From Algihabitans sp965233705 (GTDB taxonomy: Bacteria; Pseudomonadota; Alphaproteobacteria; Kiloniellales; DSM-21159), in contig CBDDTF010000003.1 of the NCBI GenBank assembly GCA_965233705.1, positions 868,001 through 932,000 of the forward strand: a stretch of DNA of 64,000 bases, written 5' to 3'. A program made the translations under genes and the position numbers. Shown one piece after another: positions 32,758-40,978 of this stretch; positions within the stretch are counted from its first letter, which is position 1, and every line of letters starts with the position of its first letter. The notes beneath the pieces are model-generated. The model was not told where the DNA came from. It saw nothing but the letters and a program-made list of their open reading frames with translations, and ran no database searches.

Positions 32758-33810
32758 GAGCATTTTCCGATCAATCACGGTCATATCCGGCAGCAGCGAA
32801 GTAGTTTTCACACTCATCCGGCGTGAAGATGTCGACGGCTTCGGCGATGGCGTCCCAGAGGTCGTCGACGGTGCGGGCTGCGATCTTCTTGAGGAAGGCC
32901 TTGAGCTTTGAGAATGCCATCTCGATCGGATTGAAGTCGGGACTGTAGGGCGGGAGGTAGAGCAGTTCGGCTCCGGCGGCTTCAATGGCCTCGCGGACGG
33001 CGATGGGTTTGTGGGCCGGTAGATTGTCCATGACGACGACATCGCCAGGATTGAGGGTCGGGATCAGAACTTGTTCGACATAGGCGATGAAGGCTTGGCC
33101 GTGCATCGGGCCATCAAGGACCATGGGAGCGGTCATGCCGTCGAGACGGAGCGCGCCGACGAAGGTGGTCGTCTTCCAGTGGCCGTGCGGGACGGGCGCC
33201 CGACAGCGTTCGCCTCTTGGCGCGCGGCCGTAGCGGCGCGCCATCTTGGTGGAGGCTCCGGTTTCGTCGATGAAGACAAGACGCTCGGGCAGGAGCTCGA
33301 TCTGCCGTGCGAACCAGGCGCGCCTGCGACGTAGCACGTCAGCCCGCTGCTGCTCGGATGCATGCGCGGTTTTTTTTGAAGCTGAGGCCATGCCGGTCCA
33401 GCAAACGCCAGATCGTGCTCAACGAGAAGACGGCGCCATGGGCCTCTTCGAGATGCGCCGCCATCTCCTCCAGAGTGATGTCCGGCCGTTCGTCGATCAG
33501 GGCCAGGAGTTCGTCGGCATAGACTTCGATCCGGTGCGAACGGCGGTCGCCGCCCAGCGGCCGGGGCTCGGTGTGCCCGAGCCGTCGATAGCGATCCATC
33601 CACTTGATCGCCGTCGAGGGGGCAATCCCGAACCGATCCGCGGCCCTTCGGCAGGAGAGCCCGCCTTCCACCGCACGGATCACGCGCTGTCTTAGGTCGT
33701 TCGAAAGAGGTCGCGTCATGCAAGCTGGCCTCCTCCACCAGCCTACATCGTGAATCACATTTCTCGACGCATGGGAATCCCCTTCGACTCCAGCAGGTCG
33801 GAAAATGCTC
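32758..33810 (-). mobile_element. IS630-family insertion sequence
   Basis: 1053 bp bounded by perfect 13-bp inverted repeats, GAGCATTTTCCGA (32758-32770) and its complement (33798-33810). It is flanked by TA on both sides (32756-32757, 33811-33812), the target duplication expected for this family. It encodes one transposase in two overlapping frames on the minus strand. It has cut the Cas2-like gene. Confidence 0.9.
32771..33719 (-). CDS. IS630 transposase (two frames, frameshift needed)
   Basis: Frame A (33719 to 33339) gives the helix-turn-helix DNA-binding part (SNDLRQRVIRAVEGGLSCRR; APSTAIKWMDRYRR). Frame B (from about 33391 to 32771) gives the DDE domain: LVFIDETGASTKMARRYGR, VVVMDNLPAHK and YLPPYSPDFNPIEMAFSKLK. 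The switch lies at an A8 run in the coding strand (33370-33377, read as T8 on plus), a slippery site. Frame B is one base forward (+1), so slippage that loses one A, or a +1 shift, would fuse them. All three catalytic acids are present. Confidence 0.88.
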
Positions 33811-33812
33811 TA

Positions 33813-34655
33813 GGCTCCGGACTCATAACCAATAGCAGACGATTGCGCCGATGAGGACGGCGGCTTCGAACGTTGCGGCCAGGCGGTCGTAGCGCGTGGC
33901 GATGCGTCGCCAGTCCTTGAGCCTGCAGAAGGTGCGTTCGATCGCGTTGCGTGCCCGGTAGGCGGCGGCATCGAAGGCGTGTTTTCGCTTGCGCGTCGGG
34001 TTGTTCGGCACGACCGGTTCGGTGCCGCGCTCGCTCAGGAACCGGCGCAGGCCGTCGCTGTCGTAGGCGGCGTCGGCGATCAGTCTGCGCGGTGGCGGCA
34101 GAGCGCCAACGAGCGCGAGCGCCACAGGGCTGTCGCCGCGCTGGCCTGGCGTGAGGATCACGGCGCGCGGCCGCCCCAGTTCGTCTGTCGCAACGTGGAT
34201 CTTGGTGGTCCGGCCGCCGCGCGAGCGGCCTATGGCGTGGACGGCGCCCCCCCTTTACCGCCGGCCGCGCAGCGGTGCGCCTTGACGTGCGAACTGTCGA
34301 GCAGCAGCTCGGCCGGTGGACCGCCGCTGTCGGCCAAGGCGCGGAACACCTCGGCCCAGACGCCGGCCTTGGCCCAGCGGACATAGCGGTTGTACAGCGT
34401 CTTGCGCGGGCCGTAGACCGCCGGTGCGTCGGCCCATCGGCACCCCGTCCTGAGGACGTGGACGATCCCGCTAATCACACGCCGGTCGTCCACCCGCGGC
34501 ACACCGCGCGGCTTGTTCGGCAGCAGCGGCTGAAGGCGCGCAAACTGCGCCTCGCTCAGCCAGAAATGGCTCTCCGACATCGCAAGCTCCCTACCGTTTG
34601 GAAGCTTGAATCAAACCTGCCCTCGCGCCGGCAAGCCTTTTATGGGTCCGGAGCC
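33813..34655 (-). mobile_element. IS5-family (IS427-like) insertion sequence
   Basis: 843 bp with 16-bp terminal inverted repeats matching at 15 positions (GGCTCCGGACTCATAA at the left, complement of GGCTCCGGACCCATAA at the right). It is flanked by TA (33811-33812 and 34656-34657). It sits exactly at the TA that joins the IS630 right end to the next mini-element. Confidence 0.88.
33823..34580 (-). CDS. IS5/IS427-type transposase (two frames)
   Basis: Frame A (34580 to 34230) starts SESHFWLSEAQFARLQPLLP and holds the first catalytic Asp in LLLDSSHVKAHR. Frame B (to 33823) continues AVHAIGRSRGGRTTKIHVAT, then second Asp in LIADAAYDSDGLRRFL and Glu in NAIERTFCRLKDWRRIATRY. The frames meet at AAA followed by G7 (plus strand 34248-34257), a classic -1 slippery sequence, so a programmed frameshift is likely rather than a defect. 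Confidence 0.85.
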
Positions 34656-34719
34656 TAGAGCGATGCCCGACCTGATCGAATCGCATTTGCGATTCGCCAG
34701 GTCGGACAGCATCACTCTA
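34656..34719. mobile_element. 64-bp palindromic mini-element with IS630-like ends
   Basis: It starts and ends with TA. Outer arms TAGAGCGATGCCCGACCTG and the complement of TAGAGTGATGCTGTCCGACC pair with a short bulge; an inner perfect hairpin is CGAATCGCA-TT-TGCGATTCG. The end matches the IS630 right end (TAGAGC-N5-CCGACCTG in both), so the IS630 transposase may mobilise it. Confidence 0.7.
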
Positions 34720-34730
34720 ACACTATGGTT

Positions 34731-34794
34731 TAGGACGGTTTTGGGCCGATCGGCGGACCCACGTCGTGGTTCCACTCGATCGGAAACCGCCCTA
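34731..34794. mobile_element. Second 64-bp TA-flanked palindromic mini-element
   Basis: Also 64 bp from TA to TA. The ends read TAGGACGGTTT and, on the other strand, TAGGGCGGTTTCCGATC; the centre has an imperfect GGACCCACG/CGTGGTTCC hairpin. It has no reading frame. It is probably an IS-derived mini-element of a different subgroup from its neighbour. Confidence 0.55.
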
Positions 34795-34904
34795 GATGCG
34801 GCGCTCTTGGGCTCTTCCGGTGAACAGCCGGCCCACATAACCCTCGAAAACAACGGAAAAATCCGCCCGCAGCCGGATCGGGAGAACGCTTTCGCGAGGG
34901 CATA

Positions 34905-34994
34905 TGGCGGAGGGGGTGGGATTCGAACCCACGAGGGGCTTGCACCCCTGCCGGTTTTCAAGACCGGTGCATTCAACCGCTCTGCCACCCCTCC
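34905..34994 (-). tRNA. tRNA-Ser (anticodon UGA)
   Basis: Minus strand. The acceptor stem GGAGGGG pairs with CCCCUCC, then a G discriminator and an encoded CCA (34905-34907). Anticodon stem CCGGUCU-UGA-AAACCGG gives anticodon UGA. A long variable arm (AGGGGUGCAAGCCCCU) is as required for serine. The T-loop is GGGUUCGAAUCCC. The mobile-element cluster begins about 110 bp beyond its 3' end. Confidence 0.95.
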
Positions 34995-35148
34995 GGTGCG
35001 CCGGCCCGTCGCGCGGACGGAGCCTGCGGCCGCGCAGACCTCTAGCAAAGCCGCCGCGCCACGGGAAGGGCGGGCATCGCGCGCGACGGTGGCGCGGCTT
35101 ATGCTCGCCACCTCGGTGTCGACACGCGAAAAGGGGGCTCGACCCACC

Positions 35149-35538
35149 ATGCCGGAGCGTATTCTCGGCTACGCTCGCGAGGTTCATCCGAAAGTCGAGC
35201 GGCTGCGCCGGCTCTACTTCTGGGCCCATCTGGGCGCCGACTTCGGCTGCGGCCTCTGCTTCGTCGTCGGCAGCGTCTTCTTCTTCTACGACAGCCTGAT
35301 GCGGGCGGGCACTTGGCTGTTCCTGGTCGGCAGCCTGCTGTTCGCCGCCAAGCCGACGCTGCGGCTGCTGCATGAGCTGCAGCGCACCCGCCTGGTGGCC
35401 GCCTTGGCCGAGGCCGGCGAGCTGGCCGGGGCGGAGGAATGGCCCGGGACGCAGCAAGGGCCAGGGGCGGGCGGGCCGGGGGCGGCCCCGGCGCCCGCCG
35501 GCGGCGCCCGGTCCGCCCGGGGCGGTGGCCGGGGATGA
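35149..35538 (+). CDS. YrhK-like membrane protein
   Basis: 129 residues. Two hydrophobic segments, about 24-48 (WAHLGADFGCGLCFVVGSVF) and 53-70 (AGTWLFLVGSLLFAAKPTL), are followed by a helix LRLLHELQRTRLVAAL. This is the two-helix layout of YrhK-type proteins. The last 40 residues are Gly/Pro/Ala-rich and probably disordered. Function unknown. Confidence 0.6.
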   Translation: MPERILGYAREVHPKVERLRRLYFWAHLGADFGCGLCFVVGSVFFFYDSLMRAGTWLFLVGSLLFAAKPTLRLLHELQRTRLVAALAEAGELAGAEEWPGTQQGPGAGGPGAAPAPAGGARSARGGGRG

Positions 35539-35565
35539 CGCGCGCGGGGGTGGGGCGGGACAGCC

Positions 35566-35715
35566 GATCGCACAGAGGCCGATCGCACAGAGGCCGATCG
35601 TACAGAGGCCGATCGTACAGAGGCCGGTCGCGCCGAGGCCGGTCGTCCGGGGGCCGGTCGTCCGGGGGCCGGTCGCGCCGAGGCCGGTCGTCCGGGGGGC
35701 GATCGCGCAGGGGGC
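35566..35715. repeat. Ten 15-bp tandem repeats
   Basis: Ten uninterrupted units of GATCGCACAGAGGCC and variants, drifting in blocks from cacagaggcc to cgccgaggcc to tccgggggcc forms. The unit is 15 bp, so all frames stay open across it. It lies between the YrhK-like gene and the CBS gene. Confidence 0.9.
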
Positions 35716-35819
35716 GGCGCGGTAGGAACGGGCGCGCGGTCCGCGTCGTTGGACAGGGCAGACGGAGGCCAAAGCGGCCTTCGCTGCAACGACGAGCGCA
35801 GCGCAAGGGAGGTCACGAG

Positions 35820-36227
35820 ATGCTTGTGCGCGACGTGATGACGACCGACGTGAAGGTCATCGAGCCGAAGACCACCCTGGCCGAGGCGGCGCGCATCCTG
35901 CGCGACGAGGATATCGGCATGCTGCCGATCGGCGGGCAGCGCCTCGAGGGGACGGTGACCGACCGCGACCTGGTGGTGCGCGGCATCGCCAACGACGTCG
36001 ACCCCGTGTCCACGCCGGTCGAGAAGCTGATGAGCGCGGAGGTGCTCTACTGCTTCGACGACCAGGACTGTGCCGAGGTCGCCCGCAACATGGGCGAGCA
36101 GAAGGTGCGCCGCCTGCCGGTGGTCAACCGCGAGAAGGCGCTGGTCGGCCTCGTCGGCTTCGCCGACCTGACGGAAGGGACCGAACCGCAAGCCGTCGAA
36201 GCCGCTCTGGAGGGCGTCACGCACTGA
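35820..36227 (+). CDS. Two-CBS-domain protein
   Basis: 135 residues with two CBS motifs: MLVRDVMTTDVKVIEPKTTL ... GGQRLEGTVTDRDLVVRGIA (1-60) and KLMSAEVLYCFDDQDCAEVA ... KALVGLVGFADL (70-125). This is the stand-alone form common in alphaproteobacteria. ATG 35820 follows GGAGGTCACGAG. The frame is open for 127 codons further upstream, through the 15-bp repeat tract, which would give an Arg/Gly/Ser-rich head; I treat that as untranslated because of the good ribosome site here. It ends before a strong terminator. Confidence 0.88.
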   Translation: MLVRDVMTTDVKVIEPKTTLAEAARILRDEDIGMLPIGGQRLEGTVTDRDLVVRGIANDVDPVSTPVEKLMSAEVLYCFDDQDCAEVARNMGEQKVRRLPVVNREKALVGLVGFADLTEGTEPQAVEAALEGVTH

Positions 36228-36248
36228 CGTCGGCGGCGTCCCGCGGGG

Positions 36249-36296
36249 CAGGCCACGGGACAGGCCACGGGACAGGCGACGGGACAGGTCACGGCG
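36249..36296. repeat. Four 12-bp tandem repeats after the CBS gene
   Basis: Units of CAGGCCACGGGA (two perfect, two variants) begin about 20 bp past the stop codon. They are non-coding. Confidence 0.8.
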
Positions 36297-36374
36297 GCTG
36301 CGAAACCCGCCCGCTCGGCCGGCGGGCCCATGCCGCCCCGATGGTTCGCAAGCCTCCCTGTCGGCTTGCTATCT

Positions 36375-36406
36375 GGGCCGCGGCGCGCCAGCCGCGGCCC
36401 TTTTTT
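36375..36406 (+). terminator. Rho-independent terminator
   Basis: A perfect 10-bp stem GGGCCGCGGC / GCCGCGGCCC with a six-base loop, followed by six T. It ends the CBS transcript, upstream of the YdcF gene. Confidence 0.9.
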
Positions 36407-36475
36407 CGCGCGGCCGATGCTTCGCGCGCCGAGCCCCGCGCGCCGGCGCGCACTCTGTGCTATCGCTGCGCGGCG

Positions 36476-37300
36476 ATGCTCTTCGACCTCGCCAAGCTCT
36501 TCTGGACGCTGGTCAACCCGGCGGCGCTGCTGCTGCTGCTGCTGGGTGCGGCGTTGCTGTGCCTGCTGCTGCGCCGGCGGCGGACGGCGCTGTGGCTGCT
36601 GGCCGGCGCCCTGGTCCTGGCGGCGCTGCCGGCGGTCACGCCGGTCGAGCGCTGGCTGCTGCGGCCGCTGGAGAGCCGCTTTGCCGCGCTCGAACCGCCG
36701 GAGCGGGTCGCCGGCATCGTGGTTCTCGGCGGCGGCCTCGACGTGGTGACGGCGACCCGAGGCGCGGAGAGCGCGCTCAATGGCGCCGGCGAGCGGCTGC
36801 TGGCGGCGGTGCGGCTGGCGCGGCGCTATCCGGGCGCGGAGCTGGTCTACGCCAGCGGCGCGCGCTGGCCGGCGACTGCCGAGACCAGCGAGGCGGAGCT
36901 GGCCGTCGCCCTGCTGGTCGAGCTGGGGGTCGCGCCGGCCCGGCTGCGGGCCGAGACCCGCTCGCGCAACACGCGGGAGAACGCCGCCGAGACCTTCGCG
37001 CTGGTGGCGCCCGCGCCCGGCGAGACCTGGCTGCTGGTGACCAGCGCCTTTCACATGCCACGCGCGATGGCGAGCTTCCGCGCCGCCGGCTGGGACCCGC
37101 TGGCCTATCCCGTCGACCACAAGCTGCCGGCGCCGGACGCGACCGGGCCGCAGGGGTGGTTCGGGCCCAACCTGCTCGACCGCCAGGCACTCTTCGCCCT
37201 GGCGCTGAAGGAATACGCGGGGCTGCTCGCCTATCGCCTGCTCGGCTGGAGCGAGGAGATCTTCCCCGCCCCGAAAAGATCACCGCTCCACCCGCGGTGA
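36476..37300 (+). CDS. YdcF family (DUF218) envelope protein
   Basis: 274 residues. Two N-terminal membrane helices (about 5-50) are followed by the DUF218 domain: VAGIVVLGGGLDVVT (about 80-94), AAVRLARRYPGAELVYASGA, AETRSRNTRENAAETFALVA (about 160-179) and LLVTSAFHMPRAMASFRAAG. The ElyC/SanA-like group acts in envelope and polyisoprenoid-carrier homeostasis. Start ATG 36476 begins the membrane anchor. It leads into the murein enzymes downstream. Confidence 0.85.
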   Translation: MLFDLAKLFWTLVNPAALLLLLLGAALLCLLLRRRRTALWLLAGALVLAALPAVTPVERWLLRPLESRFAALEPPERVAGIVVLGGGLDVVTATRGAESALNGAGERLLAAVRLARRYPGAELVYASGARWPATAETSEAELAVALLVELGVAPARLRAETRSRNTRENAAETFALVAPAPGETWLLVTSAFHMPRAMASFRAAGWDPLAYPVDHKLPAPDATGPQGWFGPNLLDRQALFALALKEYAGLLAYRLLGWSEEIFPAPKRSPLHPR

Positions 37301-37377
37301 GCGCGCCGGCGGCGATTGCCGCGACTCGCCCGGCGTGGCAGACAAGACCAGCTCCCCTGGCTGCGAGGTTCGCCCCG

Positions 37378-38658
37378 ATGCCGTCTTTCCGTGCCGTTCT
37401 GTTCGGCGGCCTGGTCGCCCTACTGGCCGCCCCCCTGTCCGGACCGCTGAGCGGATCGCTGTCCGGAGCTTCGCCCGGGCTGCTGTCCAGCGCCGCGGCC
37501 CAGCAGGCGGCCGAGCAGCCCTTCTCCGCCTGGCTCGGCGACTTCCGCGCCCGCGCGCTGGAGCAGGGCCTCGCCCCGGCCACCCTCGATCGGGCCTTCG
37601 CCGGCGTCGAACCGGTCGCGCGGGTGATCGAGCTGGACCGGCGCCAGCCGGAGTTCGTGCTGGGCTTCGGGCGCTATCTCGCCAACGCGGTGACGGAAGA
37701 GCGCATCGCCCGGGGCCGCGCGCTGCTGGATAAGCACGCGGTCCTGCTGAGCCAGGTCGAGCGGACCTACGGGGTGCAGGCGCGCTTCCTCGTCGCCTTC
37801 TGGGGGCTGGAGACCAACTTCGGCGCCACCTTCGGCAGCTTTCCGGTGATCGACGCCCTGGCGACCCTGGCCTGGGACGGCCGCCGCCGCGCCTTCTTCG
37901 AGGCGGAACTGCTGCAGGCGCTGCGCATCGTGCAGTCCGGCGACATCGAGCCGGCGCGCATGGAGGGCTCCTGGGCCGGCGCCATGGGCCATCTGCAGTT
38001 CATGCCCTCCACCTTCACGGCCCATGCGGTCGACGGGGACGGCGACGGGCGGCGCGACATCTGGGGCTCGCTGCCCGATGTCTTCGCCTCGGCCGCCAAC
38101 TACCTCTCGGCGCTGGGCTGGAACGGCGACGAGACCTGGGGCCGCGAGGTGCGGCTGCCCGAGGGCTTCGACTACGGCCTGGTGTCGATCGCGACCCGGC
38201 CGGAGATCGTCAAGCCGCTGGCCGCGTGGGCGGACCTGGGGCTGCGCCGGGCCGACGGCGGCCCGCTGCCGCGCGCGGAGATGCAGGCGGGACTGATCCT
38301 GCCGGCCGGGGCCGAGGGACCGGCCTTCCTGGTCTACGAGAACTACGGCCACATCCTCTCCTGGAACCGTTCGATCCTCTATGCCGTGGCGGTGGGGCAC
38401 CTGGCCGACCGGCTGATCGGCCTGCCGCCGCTGGCGACGCAACCGCCGGCCGAGGCGGAGCGCCTGGCCGTCGCCCAGGTCGAGGAGATCCAGCGCCGCC
38501 TGGTCGCCCTGGGCTTCGACGCCGGCGAGGCCGACGGGCGGATCGGTCCGCAGACGCGCGAGGCGATCCGCGCCTTCCAGCGCTCCCTCGGCCTGCCGGC
38601 CGATGCCTTCGCCTCGCCGGCCCTGCTGCAGACCCTGCGCCGCCGCACCGAGGGGTGA
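37378..38658 (+). CDS. Lytic murein transglycosylase, MltB (GH103) family
   Basis: 426 residues. A signal peptide (1-41, ending SSAAAQQA) has a repetitive Ser-Gly-Pro-Leu stretch. Catalytic domain about 50-340: the active-site Glu is in FWGLETNFGATFGSFPVIDAL (about residue 145, quoted only to place it), plus SWAGAMGHLQFMPSTF and SAANYLSALGWNGDETWGRE. The C-terminal peptidoglycan-binding domain (about 355-425) has RRLVALGFDAGEADGRIGPQ. It cleaves the MurNAc-GlcNAc bond to give 1,6-anhydro ends in the periplasm. RlpA and DacC follow. Confidence 0.92.
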   Translation: MPSFRAVLFGGLVALLAAPLSGPLSGSLSGASPGLLSSAAAQQAAEQPFSAWLGDFRARALEQGLAPATLDRAFAGVEPVARVIELDRRQPEFVLGFGRYLANAVTEERIARGRALLDKHAVLLSQVERTYGVQARFLVAFWGLETNFGATFGSFPVIDALATLAWDGRRRAFFEAELLQALRIVQSGDIEPARMEGSWAGAMGHLQFMPSTFTAHAVDGDGDGRRDIWGSLPDVFASAANYLSALGWNGDETWGREVRLPEGFDYGLVSIATRPEIVKPLAAWADLGLRRADGGPLPRAEMQAGLILPAGAEGPAFLVYENYGHILSWNRSILYAVAVGHLADRLIGLPPLATQPPAEAERLAVAQVEEIQRRLVALGFDAGEADGRIGPQTREAIRAFQRSLGLPADAFASPALLQTLRRRTEG

Positions 38659-38736
38659 CGGCGCAAGAGGCTTGTGCCGACTCGGTCCATCGCTAAACTC
38701 GGCGGCAGCGCGCGAAGGAGGGGAGCGAGTCGGGAT

Positions 38737-39681
38737 ATGAGGGGGCGTCTTCTGCGTTTCGCCTTGGTGGCCGCGCTGGCCGGCGGGCTGGCCGCCTGCG
38801 GCAGCAGCGATCCGAAGCCCGAGCTGGGCGCCGCGCCGGACGGCGCCGGCGTGCCCGGCAAGGGCTACTACAAGGTGGGCAGCCCCTACCGGATCAACGG
38901 CGTCTGGTATCGCCCGGCGGTGGCCTACGACTACGACGAGACCGGCATCGCCTCCTGGTACGGTCCCGGCTTCCACGGCAAGCAGACGGCCAACGGCGAG
39001 GTCTTCGACCAGTACGACCTGACGGCCGCGCACCCGACGCTGCCGATGCCCTCGCTGGTGCGCGTGACCAATCTGGAGAACGGCAAGACAATCGAGCTGC
39101 GCGTCAACGACCGCGGGCCCTTCAAGAACGGCCGGATTCTGGACGTGTCCCGGCGCGGCGCCGAGCTGCTCGGCTTCCTCGCCGACGGCACGGCGCGGGT
39201 GCGCGTGCAGATTCTGGAGCGCGAAAGCCGGCAGCTCGCGGCGCTGGCCCAGGGCGGCCAGATCGCGCGCCGGCCGCAAGGCGGGGTCGAGCAGGTGACG
39301 GCCGCGCCATTGGAAACCGTGGCGGCCGAGCCCTTGGCGGCGCCGGCCGCGACGAGGTCGCAGGGGGAGCAGACGCGGCAGACCGCCGGCCGCCGCGGGG
39401 CGGCGGACTACCCCGCGCCGAGCGGCGAGGTGCGCCAGGTCGCGGTGGCGGACTCCAGCCTCTTCATCCAGGCGGGCGCCTTTTCGGAGCAGGGCAACGC
39501 GCTCAATCTGGCCCGGCGGCTGACGCCCTTCGGCGAGCCGCAGGTGGCGCAGACGCAGGTCGACGGGCGGCGCTTCTGGCGCGTGCGCCTGGGGCCGCTG
39601 CGCGACGTGGCGGAAGCCGATGCCGTGCTCGCCGCGCTGATCGACGGCGGCTTTCCGCAATCCCGCGTGGTCGTCGACTGA
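38737..39681 (+). CDS. rlpA: Septal ring lytic transglycosylase RlpA with SPOR domain
   Basis: 314 residues. A lipoprotein signal ends in GGLAAC (Cys21). The double-psi beta-barrel (about 65-160) has GIASWYGPGFHGKQTANGE and RVNDRGPFKNGRILDVSRRG, with the catalytic Asp in NDRGPF. After a Gln/Ala-rich linker, the SPOR domain (about 242-314) has SLFIQAGAFSEQGNALNLAR and binds denuded septal glycan. Start ATG 38737 behind GGAGGGGAG. It sits between mltB-like and dacC-like genes, a usual alphaproteobacterial order. Confidence 0.92.
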   Translation: MRGRLLRFALVAALAGGLAACGSSDPKPELGAAPDGAGVPGKGYYKVGSPYRINGVWYRPAVAYDYDETGIASWYGPGFHGKQTANGEVFDQYDLTAAHPTLPMPSLVRVTNLENGKTIELRVNDRGPFKNGRILDVSRRGAELLGFLADGTARVRVQILERESRQLAALAQGGQIARRPQGGVEQVTAAPLETVAAEPLAAPAATRSQGEQTRQTAGRRGAADYPAPSGEVRQVAVADSSLFIQAGAFSEQGNALNLARRLTPFGEPQVAQTQVDGRRFWRVRLGPLRDVAEADAVLAALIDGGFPQSRVVVD

Positions 39682-39794
39682 CGCCGGGCGCGCCGGACCT
39701 CGATCCACCGCCGAGCGCGACACGGCCATAGTCGCGTCGCATTCCTGAGCTAGCCCGCCCCGCGGATCACGACCGAGAGGGAGACCCGCGCCCC

Positions 39795-40964
39795 ATGCAC
39801 CGCCGCCCGACCAAGTCCCGCCGCCCGGCTTACCTCCGCCCCTACCTCGGCCTGCTGGTCGCCTGTCTGCTGGCGGGTCTGTTGCTGCGGCCCGCCGCCG
39901 CCTTCGAGACCGCGGCCGAGGAGGCGATCCTGATCGATCTGGCGGCGGACACGGTGCTGTTCGAGAAGGGCGCCGACCGGCCGATCCCGCCGGCCTCGAT
40001 GAGCAAGATCATGACCGCCTACATGGTCTTCAAGCGTCTGAAGGCCGGCGACCTCAGCCTGGACGACACCTTCCTGGTCTCCGAAAAGGCCTGGCGCAAG
40101 GGCGGCTCCAAGATGTTCGTCGAGGTGGGCGATCGCGTGGCGGTGCGCGACCTGCTGCGCGGCGTCATCGTGCAGTCGGGCAACGACGCTTCGATCGTCC
40201 TGGCCGAGGGGATCGCCGGCTCCGAGGCCGCCTTCGCCGAGATGATGAACGAGGAGGCGGAGCGTCTCGGCCTGACCAGCTCCAACTTCGTCAACGCGAC
40301 CGGCTGGCCCGACCCGGGGCACCGCATGTCGGTGCGCGACCTGGCCAAGCTGGCGACGGTGCTGATCGAGGACTATCCCGAGTACTACGGCTTCTATTCC
40401 GAGCTGGAGTTCACCTGGAACGAGATCCGCCAGTCCAACCGCAACCCCTTGCTCTACCGCAACATCGATGCGGACGGGCTGAAGACCGGCCACACCGAGG
40501 AGGCGGGCTACTGCCTGACCGCCTCGGCGGTGCGCAACCAGCGGCGGCTGGTCATGGTGGTGGCCGGGCTCGACTCGGCGCGCGCGCGGGCCGAGGAGTC
40601 CGAGCGGCTCCTGGAGTGGGGCTTTCGCGAGTTCAGCGCCGAGACGCTGTTCGAGACCGGCGAGGTGGTCGAACAAGCCGAGGTCTGGCTGGGTCAGGCG
40701 GAGACCGTGCCGCTGGTGATCGCCGAAGAGGCGGTAATGGCGCTGCGCCGCGACGCCCGCGACGAGGTCGAGCTGACGGTGACCTACGAAGGGCCGATTC
40801 CGGCTCCCATCGAGGCCGGCGCGCGCCTGGCCACCCTGACGGTCGAGGCGCCCGACATGCCCAAGCGGGAGTTTCCCCTGCTGGCCGGCGACGACGTGGA
40901 GCGCCTGGGGCCGCTTGGCCGGCTGATGGCCGGGGTCAAGCACTTGATCCTGGGCCGGCTCTAG
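39795..40964 (+). CDS. dacC: D-alanyl-D-alanine carboxypeptidase (PBP5/6 family)
   Basis: 389 residues. A signal peptide (about 1-36) ends near RPAAAF. The penicillin-binding triad is complete: SMSK (Ser68-Lys71) in PPASMSKIMTAYMVF, SGN (about 128-130) in GVIVQSGNDASIVLAEGIAG, and KTGHT (about 230). A PBP5-type C-terminal beta domain (about 285-375) and an amphipathic tail (RLMAGVKHLILGRL) for membrane attachment follow. It trims the terminal D-Ala of stem peptides. tmk begins 14 bp on. Confidence 0.93.
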   Translation: MHRRPTKSRRPAYLRPYLGLLVACLLAGLLLRPAAAFETAAEEAILIDLAADTVLFEKGADRPIPPASMSKIMTAYMVFKRLKAGDLSLDDTFLVSEKAWRKGGSKMFVEVGDRVAVRDLLRGVIVQSGNDASIVLAEGIAGSEAAFAEMMNEEAERLGLTSSNFVNATGWPDPGHRMSVRDLAKLATVLIEDYPEYYGFYSELEFTWNEIRQSNRNPLLYRNIDADGLKTGHTEEAGYCLTASAVRNQRRLVMVVAGLDSARARAEESERLLEWGFREFSAETLFETGEVVEQAEVWLGQAETVPLVIAEEAVMALRRDARDEVELTVTYEGPIPAPIEAGARLATLTVEAPDMPKREFPLLAGDDVERLGPLGRLMAGVKHLILGRL

Positions 40965-40978
40965 GCTCCCCTGCGGGC

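Noticed and set aside
30690..34994. Integrative element with attachment sites at tRNA-Ser
   Set aside because: I looked for a copy of the tRNA 3' end near the left junction and found none, and no integrase gene is present. The region looks like accumulated IS insertions rather than one island.
35566..35715. Possible CRISPR array
   Set aside because: Repeats are directly contiguous 15-bp units without spacers, and no cas operon is present.
35439..35819. Long Arg/Gly/Ser N-terminal extension of the CBS protein
   Set aside because: The internal ATG at 35820 has a strong GGAGGT site and starts exactly at the CBS domain; the upstream stretch is repeat-derived and also overlaps the YrhK-like gene. 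Kept only as a finding.
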